A DNA stretch of 16,659 nt, from assembly GCA_014925825.1 (NCBI GenBank), contig JACGCK010000540.1, forward strand, positions 1 to 16,659. The letters run 5' to 3'. Below the pieces are notes generated by a model. The model searched no databases and was not told where the DNA came from. It worked only from the letters and a program-made list of their open reading frames with translations. The stretch is from Pholiota molesta. Taxonomy: Eukaryota > Basidiomycota > Agaricomycetes > Agaricales > Strophariaceae. The translations under genes and the position numbers were made by a program. This document shows positions 1-8,180 of the stretch, one piece after another. The stretch's first letter is position 1. Each line of letters opens with the position of its first letter.

Positions 1-1747
1 ATCATCGACATCGTCCATGCGTGAGTTTCTGGGAATGCCCTGAATAATCGAGGTCTCCGCGTTGTGTACGTTGATTGGGAGCGGAGGGGACGCGCGAGCA
101 CCTCTGGGTAGAGGCAATTGGGATCAATTCCAACGTGCTTGATGCCGTCGACATGAAAGAGGATTCCGGTCTTCGACTTGAAGCATTCGCGAATCATCCA
201 GCGAGGGGGATACGTGCGAGGCATGTGTTCGTTCCATAGCTAACTGTAACGGCAGCAAAATCAGCACGGATATCGAGAAGGAAAAACGGAAATGAAACAT
301 GCCAGAACCGCCGCCGATATCTAGTAGCAACGAAGGACGACGGTCAGGTAATTATTTCGATGGTGAATCGGTGGAAGAGTCATACCACAATGGGCGCCAG
401 CGAACCAGACCTACAAACGTTGGTCAATCGCTACCATTGACCTGATTGAATTCCATCTTTACCTCCTCAACATCAGTTTCCTTTGTCCATTCCGATGGCC
501 ACTGGAGCTCCAGTTTCCTCAAATCCGCGTTCTTCATGAACTTTCCGTCCTTTCTGTTCTGCAGTGATTGCGTATGTTCATGCTCGGCGTCCTGTTGTTC
601 CGCGTGCCTTTTACGCCCAAGAGCCCTCTTGCATATCAATGTTGCTGAGTGCTATTTCCTCCGCTGTATGACGATTCCAGTGGGAAAGTTTGAACCTGGC
701 GCGGCGCTCATCGAGAGCAAGCGCGTGTCTGAAGGTCTTCAACGTCGTGTTCGAGGTGGTGAAGGGGAGGTGCCTGGAATCAAGCCCACGGAATCAATGT
801 ATCCCTATAATCAATATGGCGTTAGAATAATGGCAGCCTGGCTAAGCTTGAGCAACTGACCAAACACCCAAAAACGCAATATCAACGTGAATCGAAAACG
901 CCTTTCTGAACACATTGGACGCCTTCCAGCTGACCTCGTCGATTTTCGAATACATCTTATATGCGAATGGAACATGTCGATGATTGCATGGCGGAAGGAG
1001 GCCAACTTTGGATTCCAGCAAGGCTAGATGCACAATCAAAGTAAAAACATCATTTCTTGCCTCCGTTCTAGATATTCAACTAACCATCGAGCAGTGTAGG
1101 CACCTCGGGAATCCTACAAAAAGGAGTGTGAATATCTATGGGTCATCTTTTGATTAGCGCAATCTTACCGAAGATGCAGATCTTGACATTGGTGCGATCT
1201 GTAGAGAAACATATCATTATCCAGATTTCGCAATGGATGTACAGCGAGTGTACAATTCTGCATTAAAAATTTGGATCCACCTATGAAAAATCGATCAGCA
1301 TTTGATAAGCACAGATATACTTAGATATAAACCCATGATATGGTTGTCCAGATTCCAAGCAACGGCCGCATCCAAAGCCTGAAATTATAACAATTCAGCA
1401 TAGAGATGTTGCAACCGGACTTGAGTAGTAATTTTACCTTGCTGATCCTGAGGAGACTTACTGATCACCAACGCCATTGAAGCACAAGACGAGGGTGCGG
1501 TTGAAATTGTTAGGGGGATGCTCATGGTAAAATCCGGTCTCAATCTCTCTACCGAAATCGAACCAACGTTGTCTTTGGCGTAGGCCAAGTCCAGCAAATG
1601 CTCGTTTTCGAAAAGCGGTCGCACAGCCGTGGCAGTGGACGACAAAGTCGCAATCGCCGATTCACTTATCTCAGAACTGGTGAAGTCGGACGATGTGTTC
1701 TCGGATATAGCATGTTGCACAAAGTTTAAATTGTTGGCGGAAGCCAT
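1..1747 (-). pseudogene. Decayed DUF2235 gene (copy A), 3' end off the left edge
   Basis: This is a paralogue of the intact DUF2235 gene at 11437-13885, aligning exon by exon from its ATG (1745-1747) to the middle of the last exon at the window edge. It cannot make the protein. Exon 1 (1462-1747) has lost one G from a G-run near 1513-1517, and the conserved FDGTGDQ has become FNGVGDQ. Intron 1 is fused near 1445 to the end of exon 3, so exon 2 and nearly all of exon 3 (about 250 nt) are gone. Exon 8 has a 5-nt loss near 1006-1012. The start of the next exon (about 775-800) has two further 1-nt losses. The last exon has a 1-nt loss near 207-212 that creates an in-frame TGA, and another near 85. 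Fragments such as the one ending KETDVEEV (424-639) are still readable. Intron positions are otherwise retained, so it arose by DNA duplication rather than retroposition. Confidence 0.88.
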
Positions 1748-2096
1748 CGCCACAGAGAGAAGGGGGTAAAGGGTAACGCAGACTGTTGGGCGAGAGGTAG
1801 GATGTGATTGAAAGCCTGGCGCATTATATTGGGGTTCCAATCGCTATTGTTATTGGACATTGGCAGCTGCAAGGGTACATAGGCCGTTGATTTGGCCGAC
1901 TGAGCATCGTGAGTAGCAACCTGACATGGTGAATGGAACAGCCGTCACACGCGTCACACTCATTGAGTCTCATTCACTGACATTCAGTTGCTGTTTGGTT
2001 GCGGCATCAACGGAGTACTGAGCGCTGAGCGCTGAGCGGCGAGAGCTCTCTAGCTCCCCTACAGTCATTCTACTCGAACGATCGTACTAGTCGATT
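1748..2096. promoter_or_regulatory. Divergent intergenic/promoter region between DUF2235 copy A and the HET gene
   Basis: These 349 nt separate the minus-strand start of copy A (1747) from the plus-strand start of the HET gene (2097). The half nearest copy A is recognisably homologous to the DNA upstream of intact copy B (13886-14150), including a shared GGCCGACTGAGCATCGTG block (about 1893-1910) and GGTGAATGGAACA (about 1928-1940). The duplicated unit therefore carried its promoter. The half nearest the HET gene is not shared and contains three perfect tandem copies of CTGAGCG (2018-2038). I see no clear TATA box. Confidence 0.5.
2018..2038. repeat. Three tandem copies of the heptamer CTGAGCG
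   Basis: Positions 2018-2024, 2025-2031 and 2032-2038 are identical CTGAGCG units, ending 58 nt before the HET start codon. This could be a simple slippage array or a cluster of factor-binding sites. Nothing else in the window repeats it. Confidence 0.7.
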
Positions 2097-4264
2097 ATGG
2101 CTGGTAAATACAATGCACACTCCTTGCTGCGAAAAACATTTTACTGACAAGTTGTGTTGGATGACTCTAGATCAAGTCAATCCTACAGGCGTCCATGCTT
2201 ACACGCTCGTTAAGGCTCTGGAAAATGTAATTTTGCCCATTGTAAATGCTATTGTACCTGGAATAGGTGAGCTTTTTGCATGCTATAAGTCTGAATGGCA
2301 TCTCATTTGCCGCAGCTGTAAGCAAAGGCACCATAGGCGCTGGTCAAGGTAGATGACATCAAGTGCGTACAGGTCCTGGTATAACCATCCATTCGGTAGA
2401 TGGGAAAGGCACTGGTCTGCAGGTAGAAGCCCAACACCTCGTCTCCGCGCTGGAGAAATTTGTTACTGCACTCTTACGCCCACAAATAGTTCAAAAGGAT
2501 ACAACAGAAAGCGAGGAAGGTCAGTAGGCGCTCATTTGTCCCCTTTGCTCAACACTAATTTCATTTCGTTTTAGCAATAGTCACGCCTGCATTAGATAAC
2601 AATTTATCCATTGCTCAAGTTTCCAGGGATCAAAGTGAGTGAATTCTCTGATGGAAAATGGGCGTATTCAAAGGAGATTTGGTTTAGTTCCCTCTGAACA
2701 GCCGCCACTTTTGAAACTAGCGTTAGAGGAATTACGCTACCGTGTCTTCAACACGATGCCCATTCGTGTATTGGCCTTCAACTCGGATGGGTCAGGCATG
2801 GAACTTATCGAAAGGGGTACAGTTCTGGCTCGTGTTTCTATCGCCATGGAGTCGGACTTCTACGAGTCCAACGTCCAGTCCGAAATTCGCAATTTCGAAG
2901 ATAATCCAACTTTTGTGAATTATGTTATCGAAAAATTTATATCGCAACACACAAAATATGCCATACTATCACACACCTGGCTCCACGATGCACCAGGCGA
3001 AGTGACCTATGCTGCATGGAAATCTGGGGATTTCGACAAGGACTCGGTAGGATACGAGAAGCTTGCCAATTTCTGTAGAGTCGCAGCCGCAGAATACGGA
3101 GCTACGTTCGGGTGGATGGACACAATCTGCATCAATAAAGACAGCAGCGCTGAACTCGACGAATCAATTCGCTCCATGTACAGCTGGTATAGCGGTGCTT
3201 CCGTCTGTATTACCTATCTCGCACAGACCACGACTCTCCAACGCATGCGCCATGATCCTTGGTTTACTCGCGGATGGACATTGCAAGAGCTGCTCGCTTC
3301 ACAGTTAGTAGAATTCTATGGCGCAAATTGGGAGAAGCTGGCTCCGAACTTGAACACGGACGAAAGGAAACGGTTGATCGAGGTGGAGATCGAGACGGCG
3401 ACCAGCATCTCCCCGGAAGATTATAAGTCTTTCAAATCCAATCGCCATTCGCTTCCCATATCCCGGCGGATGAAATGGGCAGCAGATCGACAAGTGACCC
3501 GTGAAGAAGATGTCGCGTATTCTCTCATGGGGATGTTTGGTGTCAGCCTTTCAATCGCATACGGTGAAGGTTCTCAACAGGCGTTCGTCAGGCTCGTGAA
3601 GGAAATTCTTAACCTACCCGGCAGCTCTTGCCTGGATATTCTGAATTGGGGATGCGGCCCCGATGCCAACATGCCCTATCAGCTCAGCTCCAGCGCAATA
3701 TCTTCATTGATTCCACCCAGCCCAAAACAATATCTGTGGCACGCAAATACAGGTATTGACTGGCCCGCTCCCCGGATTCCAATCACTCTAACACATTTAC
3801 GACTACACATCTCAGTTTTATTAATGCCTGCTGTATCAACAGACACGACCTCTGCGGACACATCGTTTACTCCTATTGGAAACATTTATGCCAATGCCGA
3901 AGTCGATCTGGTGGGTGTATTGAATAGAGGAAACCCTAGCTTTGAAATGCCCAAGAATTACAATCTATTGGATGCCGCTGCTTCCAGGGGAGCCAGTGGT
4001 TGGAATAGAACCAACGATCGACTCCACATAATCTTTGGAATACTCAATTTCCAGGAGAACGATAGATGGGTCCACCTTCCGCATAGCAGCTCTTGCTTCG
4101 CAATATGTCTGCATAGGATGGAGTCAGAAGGACTCGGTAAATTACCAACTTCCAGGGCTGTTAGTGTGGACCTCAAATTGCTTTCCAGTCATGAAGCTGT
4201 TACGGCCGTTCCAAAAGGGGACCTCGCACAACATGGAATTCAACTAGTCACTATGTACTTGTAG
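2097..4264 (+). CDS. HET (heterokaryon incompatibility) domain protein, five exons, 628 aa
   Basis: HET-domain proteins mediate non-self recognition and incompatibility cell death in fungi. My model joins 2097-2103, 2171-2266, 2373-2519, 2575-2634 and 2688-4264, totalling 1887 nt with stop TAG. The start ATG GCT G is spliced over an intron with a CTGAC branch-like site to give M-A-D-Q. Hallmarks are YAILSHTW (about residues 194-201), GWMDTICIN (245-253), then SMYSWYSGASVCITYL, and DPWFTRGWTLQELLA (293-307); the post-domain segment REEDVAYSLMGMFGV with YGEG (about 376-396) is typical of basidiomycete HET proteins. The C-terminal ~230 residues are not recognised. The first ~100 residues begin with an amphipathic stretch (YTLVKALENVILPIVNAIV) and have no domain I know. 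Two splice choices matter: acceptor 2372 rather than 2315, because the latter brings in TGA 2354-2356, and intron 2635-2687 (GTGAGT..TTTAG), which restores frame without a frameshift. An N-truncated form starting at ATG 2651 is the alternative. The family is certain; the N-terminus is moderately sure. Confidence 0.85.
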
Positions 4265-4498
4265 ACCACTTTGATTCACTTCGATTTCTTTCCAGTCAAT
4301 CATTCATTGTAATTCCTGGGGTATACTTATACTTGTTTATTTAGGTAGCCGGTCACCAAAAATCTAACAATACATGCACACATCTGCCAGTCCACGGTTA
4401 TATAGAATGATAACCTTTGTCGAAAGTCATCAAGGGTATCTCGGGCATTGAAAGTTTGAATCCGAAAGTTGTTCCGATATCTTGTCTGGACACTGCAA
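4265..4498. other. Convergent 3' spacer between the HET gene and FunK1 K1
   Basis: The HET gene ends at 4264 and K1 ends at 4499, so these 234 nt hold both 3' ends. From about 4428 to 4498 the sequence matches the 3' flank and end of K2 (about 8167-8240), which marks how far the kinase duplication extends. No other feature is visible. Confidence 0.6.
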
Positions 4499-7311
4499 TT
4501 ACTTTGGAGGTAAATGCTTGGTCCTCAAACTTCTCCTAAGTTCTGAGGTTCCGGCAACGGGTCGCTCGGCACTCCTCCGCCGTTTGCCAGCGGACCCCTC
4601 ATCCGGATCGTCTACAGACGACACATCCCTCTTCTTCACATTTGAGGGAGCTGATATCCCCGAGCCTTTCTGCTCGAGTGCAGAAAGCGAAGTTGTTCCA
4701 CGATGCACTTCGAGGTCCGGGCCTTTGTAGGGGAGTTTGTGGGGCTCTCTATTGTCTTTCTGAAGGCCAATCCAGTATGTATCACGGTGTTCGAAAAGGG
4801 GGCTGTAAACTTCGATGACCTTATCAGCTGCTTCTGGGGGCTCTTCTTCACGACTCCAACGGTCCACATGCTTGGTAGTGTGGCTGAGCCAGGTTGAGAC
4901 ATGTTCAAAATGAACAGACTTGAACCAGCCTGAGCGAGACGCATTAGCTACTTTCCCATTAGCACTTACAATCCCTGCCTCAGAATAATCATTGAAGAAT
5001 TTATTGATAAGGTCACGATGGTGGCCGATGTTGTAGGGCTTGATCCATGGAAGGAAGTGAATGGCGCAGTAGAAAACTACGTAGATCAGGGATTCTATGT
5101 CATCGCATATATGATGAGGGCGTACTCCCTGGAGGGAGTTGATGGACATGAATGCCCAGGTTCCCTGCGATGATATTAGCAACGTACATACCAAGATGAA
5201 GAAGACAATAAGCCTCACCGATAGCCAGTGATCTCTTGCTGGACCCACTATATCTTCACAGGATAACTCCCAATCGACAAGGATGGCCCTCCTTTCAGAA
5301 TATGGGTGTGCTGCATCGGTGTACAAAATGATGTTCGAAGCACTAACATCTCGATGTAAACGATTGCAGATGCTATGAGCGTCGCGTAAAGCTGGTGCGT
5401 ATATTGATAAGCACAGGCCATAGGGCTGGTGAGAGGGAAAAAAAGGTTACCTTGAAATGCGTCTCGAGCGCCTCTGAGTAGCTCTAGGGTTCCTGTCATT
5501 TGCTCGAGTGTATATCCTGCTTCTTTCGTAACGTGCCGATAATGAACGCGGTTCGTTAATCGTATCAACTTTAGCCTCTCCTCGCTTCGCCAATGCTTGT
5601 TCCAGTCAGTGTTGCCCTTGTAGCGAGATGTCATTGTGCTATAGGCTAGCGTATAGATGTCAGCAAAGCAATTACCATAAAATAAGCGGGCAAGACGGAA
5701 AAAAAAACGCACCAGGATTACCCTCAGGGCCAACGTCGCTCCAAAAAAGGACGGTTGGTGTATTCCGCACCTGCCCGGCCGCTATCTTCTCTAGAATTCG
5801 TCCTTCAACCTCCAATTCCTCCACCGCTGTACGCCAAGCATCTTTGAGAAAATGGACAGTTTTGTTCTTGACATGCACGGCCCAGTAAGCTCTGGTCCCA
5901 CGAGACGCTAGAGATAGCGGGCTCATGACGGGACGAGAAACCAGAAATTCTGTCACCTCCGCATCCTTGTCAAATTTTACAATCTCCTTGATATCCGCTC
6001 TCCGAGCAGGTTCCTCTTCACCAGTTGACTCGATGTTATTTTTCGCTTCAAAGCCAGTTTGTTTGCGGACTTGGCGTTCTGTATCTGCGGTACGAATAAG
6101 TTCTACCACCGCGACAGCATGCTCGGCCTCGGCATCAGCAGAAACGGGTTCGACGCGCATGCGTTTCCGTACAGGGATCTTGGTAACTGTCCCTGGTTCG
6201 TAGTGTCGCTTGAGTTCGTCCTCCATTTGTTCATAATCGTTCCCTAACTGGGCTTTTATATGGGTCCTGATCGCCTGGCTAAATATCGACTCTTCATCTT
6301 CACTGGCCTTCGTCACGGAGATATCGGCACCTCGCTGTTCGTGGGTCATATTGCCAAGTCTCCAGAGAAAACTGCAAAGGGTCTTAGGATCAGTCCTATA
6401 GTTGAAGGATGCGGAGACGACAACGCCTGAGCGATCCCAACGAAGGAAACGCGCAATCGTCGGTGTGATGAAGATTGAAAATAGGAAGTTCCGGTGCTGC
6501 CGCGCGCACACTTCAGTCGCGTATGACACTTGTTGCCCTAATCCTGCTTGCGCCCTCTCCAGGTCACAGAAATTCGGGTTTCTCCTCGGGGTTCTTTGGA
6601 TCCTTCTGGGGATCGTCGCATGCGAAATCAATCAGCTTAATCTCCACAAATGTCTGTAAAATCCCTGGCAAAGCGGTGTTCTGTCCGTCACCCTCCAAGT
6701 ATCCACAGATGTCCATCTTGGAACCATTTATATGTTCTGAACGATCACCAGTGTTGAAAAACTTGATTCCGGGGCATCGCGGCCGGCTTTCGTTACCGTT
6801 GAGTGCGTTAACCTAAAGAGACAAGTAAAATATCAGAGAATAGACTGAAGTATCGCCAACTCACAAGTGGCACGTTCAAGACTCTTTCCCTAAATTCATT
6901 TTCCTTTCCTTGTTCTGGTCGAGGGACGTCGTCGAAAGCACGTCCTGATCGTGGCATAGGAAGTTGTGTTTCTGGAAGAAATTCTTTGAAGAATATATCC
7001 AGCGGCATAGGACCAACGAGATGGGGCTGAATATCCCGTGCCAGCCGTTTATAACGTTCATGCGCCTGGTTCTCCATCAGCGTGTCCTTGGTTGAATCCT
7101 CAGTCCTAGCCAGGGGGGTGTTTAGATAGGCTACTACGTTGGTGAGTTTGTTGGAAGGTGTGGATGGTGCTTCGGGGTTTTCAGATTGAGCATTTGATGT
7201 AGAAGAGGTAAACGATGATTCGATTATTTCAGATCCAGCTTTTGGAGAAGGTGTTGTCGGTGCTGGTGCGGCCGGTGAGCTGGGCGGGCTTGTCAACGGC
7301 GAAGATGCCAT
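4499..7311 (-). pseudogene. FunK1-type protein kinase gene K1, disrupted by a 23-nt deletion
   Basis: FunK1 kinases are fungus-specific serine/threonine-kinase-like proteins of unknown role, expanded in Agaricomycetes. Exons are 6865-7311, 5713-6812, 5451-5645, 5219-5391 and 4499-5164, all with GT..AG introns of 50-70 nt and the same boundaries as K2. Exon 1 is Ser/Pro/Thr-rich (start ATG 7309-7311). Exon 2 carries the FunK1 N-terminal block (FLRWDRSGVVVSASFNY, FLWRLGNM) and the kinase N-lobe (YWAVHVKN, HFLKDAWRT, VEGRILEK). Exon 4 has the catalytic LHRDVSASN (HRD at 5348-5356) and the DFG-equivalent VDWELS; exon 5 opens with GTWAFMS. The C-terminus is basic (KRRRSAERP) and ends KHLPPK. Near 6566-6569, 23 nt present in K2 (10338-10362 region) are missing, so the frame after KPEFL hits TGA at 6564-6566 while the rest continues open in another frame. 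The kinase half itself is undamaged. An assembly error is possible; otherwise only a fragment can be made. Confidence 0.82.
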
Positions 7312-7725
7312 CCTAATGTGTGTGGCAAGGAGAGATGGAAGTCATTGTGAGTTCGGAGTTCGTTTCAACTTAGTACACACGTGACATACGCCTGCCAAGG
7401 CCAATATGAATGGGGTTACTAATTAGAGTCGTGATTTTTGTTCACATGCAAAATTGTTCACATTAGGATTCAGTGTACACTTTTTTATTACTACATGGTC
7501 CTGAAGGACATGGAAGTAGTCAGCATTTTTGTTATAAGAGGACCGAGGTGTAGTAAAAGTAGTAAGGTTCGGTAGCAATTTTTCCCCCCATATATGAGCA
7601 TTAGCTGCCTTTGATTCACTTTTCAAGCTGTTATCACGTTTATCTTGTTATCTTATTGAGATGATTTGCATTCAATACACAGTGTAATTATTTTATCTAA
7701 TATACAAGTCGGTGGCACCGAGGAG
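7312..7725. other. AT-rich 5' region of K1
   Basis: Just upstream of the K1 start the sequence is weakly alignable with the upstream of K2 (GTGTGTGGCA, then ACAAGG/AAGG). A palindromic CACGTG hexamer (bHLH/E-box type) lies at 7378-7383, about 67 nt before the K1 ATG. The rest, roughly 7420-7700, is AT-rich with T-runs, and I see no gene in it. Short open frames here are chance. Confidence 0.45.
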
Positions 7726-8000
7726 GAGGGCGGCAGCGGAATGATGGATGTCGATGAATGAGCATAGCGCTCGTACATTGTGCGCTTGGGCTCCCGCGGT
7801 CTCGACCCGACGTGCCAGCGCGCCAAGCTCGAGGCGACCTCGAGTGCTGGAGAAGCCATCGAGCTCGCGCCGTGCCTGCTGGAGCTCGCGCATGCGGACT
7901 TCGACGCGATGTCGCAGGCCGTTGCCGCCAGACTCGCCTCGGCCCTTTCTGTGCTGGCGCTTGATTGTGGCGAGGCAGTCCCGCGACTTGATCTTCACGC
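7726..8000. other. GC-rich island of unknown origin abutting DUF2235 remnant C
   Basis: This stretch is clearly richer in G+C than everything around it and is open in several frames. On the minus strand one frame (down to a stop at 7693) continues directly from the DUF2235-like GRGRHVQRAHADGVKI and then reads KSRDCLATIKRQHRKG, which vaguely resembles the QHKDG-type tail of copy B, before becoming unrelated Arg/Glu/Leu-rich sequence. On the plus strand, 7780-8103 reads an amphipathic AGEAIELAPCLLELAHADFD. I cannot tell which strand, if any, is coding. It may be a fragment of another gene joined to copy C. Confidence 0.4.
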
Positions 8001-8156
8001 CATCCGCATGCGCCCGTTGCACATGTCGCCCCCTCCCCAGATTCAAGTTCAGCTCCTTACACTACTTCCAACGTCCATAGCTCCTCGTTCGTCTCCTCCT
8101 TAATTTGGTAGCGTATGTACATCGGCAGGATCTCATTCGCGAATCATCCAGCGAAG
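8000..8156 (-). pseudogene. DUF2235 remnant (copy C), internally deleted
   Basis: This short block matches the last exon of DUF2235 copy B. About 8000-8134 corresponds to 11555-11694 (ILPMYIRYQ, KEETNE, then NLGRGRHV and RAHADGVKI). The next bases, 8135-8155, jump to the sequence of 11995-12012 (encoding RWMIRE in copy B). About 300 nt, including the whole Asp-rich segment, are therefore missing at 8134/8135. A small insertion near 8060-8075 breaks the frame with a TAA, so no product is expected. It lies only about 25 nt upstream of the end of K2 and in the same orientation, i.e. exactly where the DUF2235 partner of K1 should be in a tandem array. Confidence 0.8.
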
Positions 8157-8180
8157 GACCACTTTTTAATAAAGGGTATC

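Noticed and set aside
2639..2700. A frame reading SEFSDGKWAYSKEIW, with an AGTGAGTG repeat, suggesting a 4-nt duplication and frameshift in the HET gene.
   Set aside because: The stretch fits a 53-nt intron (GTGAGT donor, CTGAT branch-like site, TTTAG acceptor) that joins the flanking exons in frame with no mutation needed.
5925..6203. Plus-strand open frames antisense to K1 (and the matching 9682-9972 antisense to K2).
   Set aside because: They mirror the conserved FunK1 coding frame on the other strand and are Ser/Ala-rich shadow reads.
7780..8103. A new plus-strand gene in the GC-rich island.
   Set aside because: Open frames in several frames at once are expected from the GC content, and its 3' half runs antisense through the DUF2235 remnant.
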